A DNA stretch of 64,000 bases from JAFDZO01 sp044226845 (GCA_044226845.1 JBGAGG010000005.1:1-64000); one strand, 5' to 3'. Positions 37,655 through 47,615 are shown, counted from the stretch's first letter. Made by a program: numbers and translations. Notes: generated by a model from the sequence alone, not told the origin.

Positions 37655-37765
37655 AGAAGAAACTTAGAAAAGAAGATGAATTATGTTAAAGTGAGGCAGG
37701 ATTAAAGAATGTGACAATAATGTGACTTTTTCGAACAACGAAAATACGATTAACAAAGAACGATT

Positions 37766-37948
37766 TTAATCAATCTGAAAAGCTTCGAACTCAATAATTT
37801 CTCCATCCTTTACTTCGCAAGCGATTGCAATCGGGTTGCAGCAGACTTCACAGTCTTCTACATACGCCTGTGGATCTTCAGTGGGGTCAATCAGCATTGT
37901 GATTTTTTCAAAGCAATAAGGGCAGGTAAATTCGTGTTCGATTTGCAT
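37766..37948 (-). CDS. CPXCG-motif small zinc-ribbon protein
   Basis: A 60-residue protein with a first CPYC pair (FTCPYCFEKI) and a second pair in VEDCEVCCNPI, the pattern of the CPXCG cysteine-rich family that probably binds zinc. Most members end with acidic strands like GEIIEFEAFQID here. Function is unknown. It is upstream of the 37966-37985 hairpin that separates it from the M3 peptidase gene on the same strand. Confidence 0.88.
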   Translation of the reverse strand: MQIEHEFTCPYCFEKITMLIDPTEDPQAYVEDCEVCCNPIAIACEVKDGEIIEFEAFQID

Positions 37949-37965
37949 AAGAGTATATTAAATTT

Positions 37966-37985
37966 CCCCTCCTTACAAGGAGGGG
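37966..37985. terminator. Perfect 9-bp hairpin after the M3 peptidase
   Basis: CCCCTCCTT at 37966-37974 pairs with AAGGAGGGG at 37977-37985 over a 2-base gap. It lies directly after the peptidase stop on the minus strand and before the CPXCG start. There is only a modest T-run on the minus side, so it may be a dispersed palindrome rather than a strong terminator. Confidence 0.55.
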
Positions 37986-37999
37986 ATTGGAATAAAAAA

Positions 38000-39694
38000 T
38001 TATAGAACTGTATCGTCTACTTTGTCCAACCAGTGTTCGACATAGCTTACGTTTTGCTCAAAACATTCTTCAACGAATGGTGAGCCGAGCTTAGGGACTT
38101 TCAGCAATTCAGTATATGACATGCTGCCGCCTTCTTTGCAAAGATTTATGTAATCAACCATTGCAGTATCACGGTTCTCGTTGAACTTTCTCCAGAACTC
38201 GAATGCGCTTATTTGTGCGAGACAGTAATCTATATAGTAGAAAGGACTTTCATATATATGTCTTTGTGCCTGCCATCTGCCGCCGTTCTCAAGGTAAGGA
38301 TTATCAATGTAGTCAAGCAATGGCAGATATTTTTTCTCTGTGTGTCTCCAGAATTCCTTTCTTTGCTGCGGAGTAGCATCGGGATTCTCATAAACGTAAT
38401 GCTGGAATTCATCAACAGCAGTTCCATAAGGAATAAAAATCATGCAGCCGTTGATAGCTGAAAATTTATACTTCTCAGTATCTTCCTTAAAGAATGAATG
38501 CATCCATGGCCATGTAAGAAGCTCCATACTCATTGAGTGAATTTCGCATGCTTCCATTGTAGGATTTTGATATTCAACTATATCAAAGTCCCTGCTGCAG
38601 TATGCCTGGAATGCATGTCCAGCCTCATGGGTAAGTACTACAATATCATGTGATGTTCCGTTGAAGTTAGAGAAGATAAAAGGTGCTTTGTAATCTTCGA
38701 TGAAAGTACAGTATCCGCCGGCTTCTTTTCCTTTTTTATTAACAAGGTCCATCAGTTCATTATCAACCATGAAATTGAAAAACTCGCCTGTTTCTTCTGA
38801 GAGTTCTTCATACATTTTTTTAGCGTTCTCCAAAATCCATTCGGGAGTTCCTTTAGGTGTAGCATTGCCGGAATTAAAATCCAGTGCCCCGTCGAAGTAC
38901 TCGAGCGTTTCAAGTCCTAAACGGTTTGCCTGACGCTGCTTTAGCTTTGCTGCAATAGGTACTGCGTATTTTTTAACGTAGCTTCTGAATTTTTTTACGT
39001 CTTCAGCATTGTAATCTGTGCGGCTCATTCTGTAATAGCCGAGTTCTACAAAATTTTTGAAGCCAAGCTTTGTTGCAATCTTATGCCTTACTTTTACTAG
39101 GTCATCGAAAATTCTGTCAAGCTCTTCAGCGTTATCGGAATAGTATTTCCATTTTGCTTCGTTAGCTTCTTTGCGTTTAGCTCTATCTGTAGAAAGCATA
39201 AAAGGCTCCATGCCGGCAATATTTCTTTCTTCGCCGTCATAGAAAATTTTAGCAGTGGCTATCAGCTTATTATACTCTGTGCAGAGTTCGTTTTCCCTTA
39301 CAAGGTCATCATTTATAATGGGATCGTAAGATTTAATGTAGCAGTCTGCAACAGCAAATAAAAGCTTGCCGAATTTTTTTTCAAGCTCAGGCTTAAATTT
39401 TGACTGAACCAGAGATTTATAATATTCTGAAATATATCCTGAGAAGATAGGTGAGTTATCATCGAAGAATTTTTTTTCTTCTTCGTAAAACTTGTTATTC
39501 GTATCGATAGAATAATTAACTGAGGCAATATTAAACATCGTCGAAAAATTCTTTCTTACAACGTTAATGTTTTCAATAATCCGGCACTGAGTTTCTGCTG
39601 ACTCGGCATTATTAAAATCCATTAAATCTTTTTGTATCTCACGTCCGATAGTGTCGAGGTCAGGGCGGGAATACTTGAAATCTGAAAATTTCAT
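38000..39694 (-). CDS. M3-family oligoendopeptidase (PepF-like)
   Basis: Cytoplasmic zinc metallopeptidase of 564 residues, digesting short peptides. The zinc motif HEAGH is at residues 356-360 (LTHEAGHAFQAY), with the third ligand Glu in the MEACEIHSMSMELLTW segment downstream. The N-terminal helical region (FNNAESAETQCRIIENINVV) and the C-terminal RWQAQRHIYESPFYYIDYCL fit the M3B family. No signal peptide. A Bacteroidota-type promoter lies at 39730-39760. Divergent from nifJ. Confidence 0.93.
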   Translation of the reverse strand: MKFSDFKYSRPDLDTIGREIQKDLMDFNNAESAETQCRIIENINVVRKNFSTMFNIASVNYSIDTNNKFYEEEKKFFDDNSPIFSGYISEYYKSLVQSKFKPELEKKFGKLLFAVADCYIKSYDPIINDDLVRENELCTEYNKLIATAKIFYDGEERNIAGMEPFMLSTDRAKRKEANEAKWKYYSDNAEELDRIFDDLVKVRHKIATKLGFKNFVELGYYRMSRTDYNAEDVKKFRSYVKKYAVPIAAKLKQRQANRLGLETLEYFDGALDFNSGNATPKGTPEWILENAKKMYEELSEETGEFFNFMVDNELMDLVNKKGKEAGGYCTFIEDYKAPFIFSNFNGTSHDIVVLTHEAGHAFQAYCSRDFDIVEYQNPTMEACEIHSMSMELLTWPWMHSFFKEDTEKYKFSAINGCMIFIPYGTAVDEFQHYVYENPDATPQQRKEFWRHTEKKYLPLLDYIDNPYLENGGRWQAQRHIYESPFYYIDYCLAQISAFEFWRKFNENRDTAMVDYINLCKEGGSMSYTELLKVPKLGSPFVEECFEQNVSYVEHWLDKVDDTVL

Positions 39695-39729
39695 GAAGAA
39701 ATAAAGTGGGGTTGAAAAAATTTGAAAAA

Positions 39730-39760
39730 CAAATATAAATTAAGGGGGGGCAATTAACAA
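39730..39760 (-). promoter_or_regulatory. Bacteroidota-type promoter of the M3 peptidase
   Basis: On the minus strand: TTG (39760-39758), 20 bases, then TATATTTG (39737-39730), exact to TTG-N19-21-TAnnTTTG. The peptidase ATG is 36 bases downstream. Confidence 0.65.
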
Positions 39761-39913
39761 TTAAGAATTTTTAGCATAAAAGCTGACCTAAATCATATTA
39801 AATCTGAAAAAAATATACCATTTTTACAATATCGGTATTTGATTTTAATTAAAATTACTTATTAAAATGAGTGCTCGCATAAAGGTTCTTTCTTCAATTT
39901 TAACTATTGTTCA

Positions 39914-42900
39914 ATGATTTCCTCTAAATTCTCAACTATTGATGGCAATGAAGCTGCCGCTTACATAGCTTACAAATTAAACGAAGTTATCGCAATATAT
40001 CCTATAACACCTTCATCGGGAATGGGTGAACTTTCAGACGTCTGGTCTTCCTTACGCAAGCCGAATATCTGGGGCAGCGTACCTGTAGTTCAGGAAATGC
40101 AGAGTGAAGGCGGCGCAGCAGGCGCAGTACACGGTGCATTACAAACAGGCTCGCTTACAACAACTTTCACAGCATCACAGGGATTATTATTGATGATTCC
40201 GAACATGTATAAAATTGCAGGTGAACTTACTTCAACTGTTTTCCACGTAAGCGCAAGAGCATTATCCGCTCAGGCTTTATCTATATTTGGAGACCACAGT
40301 GACGTAATGGCAGTAAGGCAGACAGGTTTTGCAATGCTATGCTCAAACTCCGTGCAGGAAATTATGGATACAGCTTTGATTTCACATGCAGCTACATTGG
40401 AATCAAGAATTCCGTTCATCCATTTCTTCGACGGATTCAGAACATCACATGAAGTTGCCAAGATAGAATTAATACCGGAAGAAATCATTAAGCAAATGAT
40501 TGAAGAAAAGTTTATATATGAACACCGCAAACGCGCGCTTTCACCGGATAATCCTTTTATAAGAGGAACAGCTCAAAATCCCGATGTATATTTTCAGGGA
40601 AGAGAAACCGTAAATAAATTTTACGATAATTGCCCGGATATTGTTCAGAAATACATGGATAAATTCTTTGAACTGACAGGCAGAAGATATAATTTGTTTG
40701 ATTATTACGGCGACCCGAATGCAGAGAGAGTTATAATTATGATGGGTTCAGGTGCTGAAACAGTTGAAGAGACAATTGATTATTTAAAACAATCAGGCGA
40801 AGAAAAAATAGGAGTGTTAAAGGTCCGCCTGTTCAGACCTTTCTCAATAAATCACTTTATAGATAAACTTCCAAAATCAGTAAAGAAAATAGCAGTATTA
40901 GATAGAACAAAAGAGCCCGGCTCTAACGGTGAACCTATGTATAAAGATATTGTAACGGCTATTAGTGAAGCAATGACTTCAGATAATCCTCCGTTTGAAA
41001 AATTTCCCCATGTAATAGGCGGAAGATACGGACTTTCATCGAAAGAGTTTACACCTGCTATGGTAATGGGAATTTATGACGAGCTTAAAAAAGATAATCC
41101 GAAAAATCATTTTACGGTTGGAATAAATGACGATGTAACATTTACAAGTCTCAAATATGATAAAAATTTCCTAAAGGAAAATGATAACGTATTCCGTGCA
41201 ATGTTTTACGGACTCGGCGCAGACGGCACAGTCGGCGCTAATAAAAATACAATTAAAATCATCGGCGAAGAAACCGATAATTACTGCCAGGGATATTTTG
41301 TTTACGATTCAAAAAAATCAGGTTCGACTACAATCTCGCACTTAAGATTCGGTCCTAATCCTATTAAATCATCTTACTTAATCGGTTCATCCAATTTTAT
41401 AGGTTGTCATCAGTTCAACTTCCTTGAAAAGTTTGATATGTTAAGAAACATTGTTGATGGCGGAACGTTTTTGCTAAATTCTCCCTATGGAAAAGCCGAT
41501 ATATGGGATAAACTTCCGAGAATAGTTCAAGAAGATATCATCGACAAGAAAATTAATTTTTATGCAATAGATGCTTATAAAGTTGCTAAGGAAACGGGAA
41601 TGGGCTCGCGCATGAATACGATTCTGCAGACATGTTTCTTTGCAATATCGGGAGTGCTGCCAAGCGATGAAGCAATCGGAAAAATAAAATACTCAATACA
41701 AAAAACATACGGAGCCAAGGGCGATGAAATTGTAAATAAAAATTTTAACGCAGTAGATAAGACTCTTGAAAATTTATTTAAAGTTGAAGTCCCTGCAAAG
41801 GCATTAGGTAATATAGAACTTCCACCTATAGTTCCTAATGATGCACCTAACTATGTAAAGAATGTTCTTTCAAAAATGATTTCCGGTAACGGCGATGAAG
41901 TATCAGTAAGCGAAATGCCGATTGACGGAACATTTGCTTCGGGCACTTCACAGTGGGAAAAAAGAAATATTGCTTTGCAGATTCCTGAGTGGGATGAAAG
42001 CATCTGCATTCAATGCGGCAAGTGCGCAATGATTTGTCCTCATGCAACTATAAGAATAAAAACGTATGATAAAAAATATTTAGAAACTGCTCCCGCAGGA
42101 TTTAAATACATGAAAGCAAAAGGAAAAGAATTCAGTGAAGATACTTTATATACAATTCAGGTAGCAGCAGAAGATTGTACAGGATGTACTTTGTGTTATG
42201 AAATTTGTCCTGTAAAAAATAAGAGCGAAGTAAGACTTAAAGCTCTTAACATGATTCCTCAATTGCCTGTACGCGAAAAAGAAAGAGCTAACTGGAATTT
42301 CTTTAAAGAGCTTCCCGAATACGACTCTTTGAATTTTCCGGCGCTTGTTCAGGCTGCGGTGAAACTCCTTATATAAAACTAGCTACACAGCTCTTCGGTG
42401 ACAGGATGATTATTGCAAATGCTACGGGATGCTCATCAATTTACGGTGGTAATTTGCCTACAACTCCTTATACAATTAACATCGACGGCAAAGGTCCTGC
42501 ATGGAATAATTCACTCTTTGAAGATAATGCAGAGTTCGGTCTTGGAATGAGGTTATCTATAGATAAGCACTTTGATTACGCTGCTGAACTTTTGATATCA
42601 ATGAGCTACGACTTAGGAGAAGTTTTCGTAAGCGAAATTCTCCACTCACCTCAAAAAGAAGAAATAGATATTGCAAGACAGAGGGAACGAATAACTCTTC
42701 TGAAAGAGAAACTAAAAAACATTAAGTCGCATAATTCCGAAATGCTTTTAAGCGTTGCTGATTATCTCGTAAGAAAATCAGTATGACGTTCTTGCCTCAG
42801 GCAAAAACGTAAATCTTCTTGTGCTTGATACAGAAGTTTATTCTAACACCGGCGGACAGATGTCGAAGTCCACAGGTATTGGCGCAGTTGCAAAGTTTGC

Positions 42901-43396
42901 TGCAAACGGAAAGAGCTCACCAAAGAAAGATTTAGGGCTTCTTGCAATGAGCTACGGCAACGTTTATGTTGCCCGGGTTGCAATGGGAGCAAATGATTTA
43001 CAAACTCTAAAAGCATTCCTTGAAGCGGAAGCTTATGACGGTCCTTCTCTTATAATTGCTTACTCACATTGTATTGCACATGGAATAAATATGGAGAAAG
43101 CATTAGATAGTCAGAAAGGCGCAGTCGATAGCGGTTACTGGCAGCTGTTCAGATACAATCCTGACTTATTGAAGGAAGGAGAAAATCCATTTAAGCTGGA
43201 TTCCAAACCTCCGAAAATTAAATTTGAAGATTATGCCTACAGGGAAACACGATATAAGATGCTTACAAAATCACATCCTGAACATGCAAAGCATTTATTA
43301 AAACTTGCGCAGCAGGAAGTTAATAAAAAATGGAAACAATACGAGAAGATCGAAAAAGAACATGCACCGGATGTAAAAAATGAAAACAAAATTTAA
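39914..43396 (+). pseudogene. nifJ: Pyruvate:ferredoxin (flavodoxin) oxidoreductase, broken twice
   Basis: Single-chain pyruvate:ferredoxin oxidoreductase, oxidising pyruvate to acetyl-CoA with reduced ferredoxin. Domain I starts with YPITPSSGMGE. A two-cluster ferredoxin domain is at CIQCGKCAMICPHA and CTGCTLCYEICP. The first frame stops near 42376. The second frame (LFEFSGACSGCGETPYIKL from 42325, ending 42786) has the C-terminal Cys ligands. The third frame (YDVLASGKNVNLLVLDTEVY from 42782 to 43396) completes the protein. At both junctions about 17 residues are missing. The first gap lies between LPEYD and LFEFSG. The second, between KSV and VLASG, lacks the GDGWAYDIG thiamine-diphosphate/Mg motif. 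As written it cannot be active. Followed by cytochrome c and DHODH-like genes. Confidence 0.88.
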
Positions 43397-43408
43397 ACTT
43401 TAAATATT

Positions 43409-43831
43409 ATGGTTAAAATATTTGCTCTTGTGCTTTCAGGACTTCTTCTTACTTTCTTTTGTATGAATAAAAGTGATATAGATTTGAAAAACGGTGAATC
43501 GATATTTAAAACCGGTAAAAACTTATCCGGGGAAGTTCTGCAGGATATGGAAAAATCCGAAATGAGGGGTATGCAGCACTCATGCGCGCACTGTCATGGC
43601 GAATCCGCAGAAGGTAAACCGTATAGAAGAATGGGACCGACAGGCTCAATAAAATTCAAAGATTTATCCGATGCAAATCTGCACAAAGTCCCTTATACTG
43701 ATGAACTGTTCTTCAGATTTTTGGACAATGAAACAAAGAGTGACGGTAAGACAGCAGAAACAGGAGTAGTATGGAAAATGTCAGAGAAAGATAAAATTGA
43801 TCTTCTTGCTTACTTAAAAACTTTAAATTAA
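43409..43831 (+). CDS. Cytochrome c lipoprotein
   Basis: A 140-residue monohaem cytochrome c. The haem site is CAHCH (near residue 59), with a likely distal Met in VVWKMSEKDKIDLLAYL. The first 19 residues are hydrophobic and end LLTFFC, a lipobox, so the protein is probably tethered outside the inner membrane. It starts 13 bases after nifJ and is followed 41 bases later by the DHODH-like gene. Electron-transfer partner unknown. Confidence 0.88.
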   Translation: MVKIFALVLSGLLLTFFCMNKSDIDLKNGESIFKTGKNLSGEVLQDMEKSEMRGMQHSCAHCHGESAEGKPYRRMGPTGSIKFKDLSDANLHKVPYTDELFFRFLDNETKSDGKTAETGVVWKMSEKDKIDLLAYLKTLN

Positions 43832-43872
43832 CATTTTGAAACTCGAAGCGCTGCTTCGCTTAATATTAAATT

Positions 43873-44865
43873 ATGGACCTTTCAACAAAATACATGGGTT
43901 TAAAATTAAAAAACCCAATAGTTCCATCAGCTTCTCCCTTATCAAAAAATCTTGACTCGGTAAAGCAGCTTGAAGATGCCGGCGCTTCTGCAATTGTATG
44001 TTACTCTTTATTTGAAGAACAGATTACACATGATAGCCATGAGCTTGATTATTTTTTAACACGCGGAATTAATTCTTATCCTGAAGCTTTAACTTACTTC
44101 CCCGATGTTGAGGATTATAATTTAGGACCTGATGAATATTTACGGCATATATCACGAATGAAAGAGAGCGTTCATATTCCCGTTATAGGAAGTCTAAACG
44201 GAGTGAGCACAGGCGGATGGATAAAATACGCTAAACTTATTGAGCAGGCAGGCGCTGACGGATTAGAACTTAATGTTTACTATATACCGACAGATCCTGA
44301 GCTGCCGGGATATGAAGTAGAAAATATGTATGTGAATGTTTTGAAGTCAGTGAAGGAAACTGTTAACATTCCCGTCGCAATAAAACTTAGTCCGCACTTT
44401 TCATCTTTTGCAAATATGGCAAAGCGTCTTGATGATGCAGGAGCAGATGCTCTGGTAATGTTCAACAGATTTTATCAGCCGGATTTTGATCTGGATAATC
44501 TTGAAATAGTGCCGCACTTAATGCTCTCGAGCAACTGGGAAATGAGATTGCCTTTAAGATGGATTGCAATTTTATACAGGAAAATTCATGCTAGCATGGC
44601 AGCAACAAGCGGAATTCACAGCGCAGAAGATGTAATAAAAATCATGATGGCCGGCGGAGATGTTGCAATGGTGTGCTCTGACTTGCTAAGGCACGGACCT
44701 GTAAGAATAACAGAGATTCTCAGTGATATTATGACTTGGATGCAGGAAAAAGAATACGAATCGATTTCACAGATGAAAGGAAGTATGAGCCAGAAATCTG
44801 TTACTGAGCCGGCTGCGTTTGAGCGCGCAAACTATATGAAAGTTTTGAACAGCTATAAGGAATAA
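43873..44865 (+). CDS. Dihydroorotate-dehydrogenase-like flavoprotein
   Basis: A 330-residue FMN-barrel protein related to dihydroorotate and dihydropyrimidine dehydrogenases. Visible are LKLKNPIVPSASPLSKN near the start, VIGSLNGVSTGGW, GLELNVYYIP and VAIKLSPHFSS. The late SGIHSAEDVIKIMMAGGDVAMVCSDLLRHGP is phosphate-loop-like. The active-site Cys/Ser is not placed with confidence, and homologues next to nifJ have no proven substrate, so I do not assign pyrD. It sits behind nifJ and the cytochrome, as such genes often do in other genomes, from memory. Confidence 0.8.
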   Translation: MDLSTKYMGLKLKNPIVPSASPLSKNLDSVKQLEDAGASAIVCYSLFEEQITHDSHELDYFLTRGINSYPEALTYFPDVEDYNLGPDEYLRHISRMKESVHIPVIGSLNGVSTGGWIKYAKLIEQAGADGLELNVYYIPTDPELPGYEVENMYVNVLKSVKETVNIPVAIKLSPHFSSFANMAKRLDDAGADALVMFNRFYQPDFDLDNLEIVPHLMLSSNWEMRLPLRWIAILYRKIHASMAATSGIHSAEDVIKIMMAGGDVAMVCSDLLRHGPVRITEILSDIMTWMQEKEYESISQMKGSMSQKSVTEPAAFERANYMKVLNSYKE

Positions 44866-44892
44866 ATTGTTTGAAATAAACAGATAAAGATT

Positions 44893-45273
44893 TTATTTGA
44901 TGGAGGCTAAATCTTTCATATACCATTCCTTATCTGTTTTCTTTTTTATTTGGTCTGCAGCTTCAACGGCCAGTTTCAGAAATTTTTCTTTCAATTTATT
45001 TTTTCCGAGCACCATATAAGCTCTTGCCATACACTCATAGCCGTATCCCAGATCAAAATCAGTAAAGCCATGTTTCATGGTTAAGTCGTAACATCTTTTT
45101 GCATAATACAGCGCCTCTTTTCCAAAACCAAAATGAGCATGTACACGCGAGCAAATCCATTCGCCTCTTTGCTGATTTAGTTCTGTACCGGCAAATTTCC
45201 AATGCCAGGTAGAAACATGCGCCAGTCTTATTGCTTCGCAGATATCATCATCTGAAGGATTTTCTTTTCCCAT
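44893..45273 (-). CDS. Small TPR-like protein, 5' end unclear
   Basis: At least 126 residues, helical, with hits to a familiar pattern: RLAHVSTWHWKFAGTELNQQ RGEWICSRVHAHF, then ALYYAKRCYDLTMKHG and YGYECMARAYMVLGKNKLK, like two TPR-type hairpins. Relatives I remember start about 20-30 residues earlier with F-H-x-x-L-x-C-F-N-x-x-W-x-L. That pattern is coded here just upstream (KEIHRELGCNSFNAVWDI, 45274-45327) but no ATG, GTG or TTG lies in frame there. So the true start is lost, non-canonical, or the region is damaged. Function unknown. Confidence 0.6.
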   Translation of the reverse strand: MGKENPSDDDICEAIRLAHVSTWHWKFAGTELNQQRGEWICSRVHAHFGFGKEALYYAKRCYDLTMKHGFTDFDLGYGYECMARAYMVLGKNKLKEKFLKLAVEAADQIKKKTDKEWYMKDLASIK

Positions 45274-45376
45274 TATGTCCCATACTGCATTGAACGAATT
45301 GCATCCGAGTTCTCTATGTATTTCTTTATTTAATAAAGTTTTTTTAGAGAAAAATTGTTTATTAAGTTTATTGGGT

Positions 45377-45793
45377 TTATAAATCTTTTGAAAACATATT
45401 TAGGTCTTCTCTTCTTTCAAATCCGCTTTTAAGCCAGAACTCGGCGTTTACTTCATTATCTGATTTTAGCATTATGATACAACGTTTTATTCCTGATGCT
45501 TTTATTCTTTCCAAAGAAAGTTCTGTTAATTTTTTTCCGATTGATTTCCCTCTGTAATTTTTATCTACAGCAAGATGATAAATATATCCGCGCCGGCCGT
45601 CATGTCCTCCGAGAATTGTCCCTGTTAATTTTTCATCGTCATAACAAACAAAACTCATCCCCGGATTTCTTTGCAAATAAAAATTTAACGATTCTATAGT
45701 ATCGCTTTCTAAGAATCCCATGCCTTCTGTTTGTTTCCATAGTTCAATTGAGTTTTCGTAATCATTTATATTCATCTCTTTAAATTCAAACAT
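45377..45793 (-). CDS. GNAT-family N-acetyltransferase
   Basis: A 138-residue GNAT acetyltransferase. The acetyl-CoA loop is RGKSIGKKLTELSLERI (about residues 80-96), preceded by the strand YIYHLAVDKNYRG. Its substrate is unknown. It starts 3 bases after the DUF3830 gene ends, in a four-gene minus-strand row with the methyltransferase. Confidence 0.9.
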   Translation of the reverse strand: MFEFKEMNINDYENSIELWKQTEGMGFLESDTIESLNFYLQRNPGMSFVCYDDEKLTGTILGGHDGRRGYIYHLAVDKNYRGKSIGKKLTELSLERIKASGIKRCIIMLKSDNEVNAEFWLKSGFERREDLNMFSKDL

Positions 45794-45796
45794 ACT

Positions 45797-46210
45797 CTAA
45801 TCTTTTTTTTCAAAAGTTATTTCCTGAAATCCTTCTCTCCATATCTTTTCGCCAAACTCTTTTAAAATTTGCATATCCTCTTCATAAACCTTGGCAAAAA
45901 AGTTGCAGCAGTCGACTAATTTTCCTTCGCCGTAAAAAATGCCGAGGCAGTTTTTTACTTTATTTCTATCCGGTTTCATGGGGGCAATAACAAATTCTCC
46001 CGGCTGAGCGAATACCGATGCATTCTCCTGTATAATATCCAGAGCGGGAGCTTTGTCGGACCATAATTCCTGCCCTGATACCTTCGCATGCATTATTGTC
46101 ATCGAAAAGGGGAGTGCATCATTAAATGCTTTTGATGTGACTGGAGCTTCAGAGTAATATCTGAATCTTATTTCTCTCCCTTCATTTGTTTTTATTTTAA
46201 AACCTGTCAT
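45797..46210 (-). CDS. DUF3830 (cyclophilin-like) protein
   Basis: A 137-residue protein. The segment SKAFNDALPFSMTIMHAKVSGQELW matches the hallmark of DUF3830 proteins, which share the cyclophilin-like barrel. There is no known activity. It is 9 bases after the O-methyltransferase gene and 3 bases before the acetyltransferase gene, so it belongs to that transcript. Confidence 0.8.
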   Translation of the reverse strand: MTGFKIKTNEGREIRFRYYSEAPVTSKAFNDALPFSMTIMHAKVSGQELWSDKAPALDIIQENASVFAQPGEFVIAPMKPDRNKVKNCLGIFYGEGKLVDCCNFFAKVYEEDMQILKEFGEKIWREGFQEITFEKKD

Positions 46211-46219
46211 ATTAATTTT

Positions 46220-46885
46220 TTATTTTACTACTGCTATTGCCATTCCGTCGTATTCTTTTACTCCGACGGTTTGAATTATTGTTGCATTAACTTCTTTACA
46301 CTCTGATAAAAACTTATTGAACCTTTGTACACCTAAAACTTTTTCATCACTGCTGTTTTCATGAAGTATATCTCCGTTGCGGATTACATTATCTGCAATT
46401 ATAATTGTACCCGGGTGTGAGAGCTTTAAGGCCTGCTGAAAGTACTCTGTATACGGCGGCTTATCTGCATCTATAAAAATCATATCGAACGGCTCTGCAT
46501 TACCTGCAATCATTTTCTCCAGAATTTCCAAGGCTTTGCCTGTAATGATTTCAACTTTCGAATCAAGCCCGGCGCGGCTTATATTTTTCTTTGCGGATTC
46601 TGCATGATGCGGTTCAAATTCAATTGTAAAAAGTTTTCCGTCTGCCGGCAATGCTCTTGCCATCCAGATTGTGCTGTAGCCCGCAAGTGTTCCAACTTCC
46701 AAAATTCTTTTTGCATTACAGCTAAAAGCCATGATTTGAAGAAACTTCCCCTGATTGGGTGAGACGCTTATCTGCGGAATATTTTCTGTTATTAATGATT
46801 CTTCTGCTTTTAATAAAGCGTCATCCTGAGGGATAAGAAGTCCTTCGATGTAATTATCAACTTCTTCAAAAATTTTATTGTCCAT
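46220..46885 (-). CDS. O-methyltransferase (class I SAM)
   Basis: A 221-residue catechol/caffeoyl-CoA type O-methyltransferase. The SAM motif is RILEVGTLAGYSTIWMARALP, the acidic loop is FDMIFIDADKPPYTEYF, and the metal-binding region is IIIADNVIRNG. It heads the minus-strand row with DUF3830, GNAT and the TPR-like gene. Substrate is not readable from sequence. Confidence 0.9.
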   Translation of the reverse strand: MDNKIFEEVDNYIEGLLIPQDDALLKAEESLITENIPQISVSPNQGKFLQIMAFSCNAKRILEVGTLAGYSTIWMARALPADGKLFTIEFEPHHAESAKKNISRAGLDSKVEIITGKALEILEKMIAGNAEPFDMIFIDADKPPYTEYFQQALKLSHPGTIIIADNVIRNGDILHENSSDEKVLGVQRFNKFLSECKEVNATIIQTVGVKEYDGMAIAVVK

Positions 46886-47034
46886 TATAAAGTGTTTGTG
46901 TTGCTGAGATGAAAATTTAATTTATGAAATTATGTCAGAAAATTAAACCGAGAAAAAAGTAGTTTGGCAGGAAAGTAATGCATCAGAGATTAATGAAAAT
47001 GAATCTGTAAATTATAGATAGGAGTGTAAAACAA

Positions 47035-47056
47035 AAACGGGGCTGCTGCCCCGTTT
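47035..47056 (-). terminator. Rho-independent terminator of the 47082 barrel gene
   Basis: AAACGGGGC (47035-47043), loop TGCT, GCCCCGTTT (47048-47056). On the minus strand the stem is followed by a run TTTTTGTTTT. It sits 26 bases downstream of the barrel stop. Confidence 0.85.
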
Positions 47057-47081
47057 CAAAACTTTGTTGCAATAATTTATA

Positions 47082-47615
47082 TTACAAGCTTACACTTGCT
47101 CCGATTGTGAAATTGAGCCAGTTAAGACTTCCACTCCCTGACTTTGGGAAAGGGTTATGATATTTTAGTTTACCTACAAGTTCTACTTTATCAGTTAGGC
47201 TGGTAACTGCGCCTGCGCCTGCATTTATTCCAAAATAATTTTCACTTGCAGCAACAAAAACTCCGCCAAAATCTATTTTAGTTGCATATGAGCCAAGCCC
47301 TGCTTCACCGAAATATCTTACTTTCGCATAAGGATTAAAATAATATTTTCCGTTAGCAGTAATTTCAGTCAGAGAATATATTGCGTTTGACGAATAACCT
47401 GCAATACCTACAATTGAAAGATTTGGAGCTACACCATATTCAGCTTCGCCGCTGAGATGTATAAATATTTTTTCATCATCAGCTCCGGCAGAAGTAATAT
47501 TTGTTATTCCGATGTTAACTGCTGTTGAAAATTTTCCAAAATGCTGCGCACTGGAAGTTTGTGAAAAGCAAAATACAAATAAAATGAGTAAAGAGTACAG
47601 AGTAGATTTTCTCAT
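47082..47615 (-). CDS. Outer-membrane beta-barrel protein
   Basis: A 177-residue protein with a signal peptide (about 1-23, ending SSAQ). The mature part alternates hydrophobic and polar residues in strands, such as SIVGIAGYSSNAIYSLTEITANG and YFGEAGLGSYATKIDF, with a C-terminal Leu-containing strand WLNFTIGASVSL. This is the OmpA/porin-like small barrel pattern. Function unknown. A clear terminator follows. Confidence 0.8.
   Translation of the reverse strand: MRKSTLYSLLILFVFCFSQTSSAQHFGKFSTAVNIGITNITSAGADDEKIFIHLSGEAEYGVAPNLSIVGIAGYSSNAIYSLTEITANGKYYFNPYAKVRYFGEAGLGSYATKIDFGGVFVAASENYFGINAGAGAVTSLTDKVELVGKLKYHNPFPKSGSGSLNWLNFTIGASVSL

Noticed and set aside
37104..37765. CRISPR array suggested by the short repeats
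   Set aside because: Only two or three imperfect copies with irregular spacing and no associated genes.
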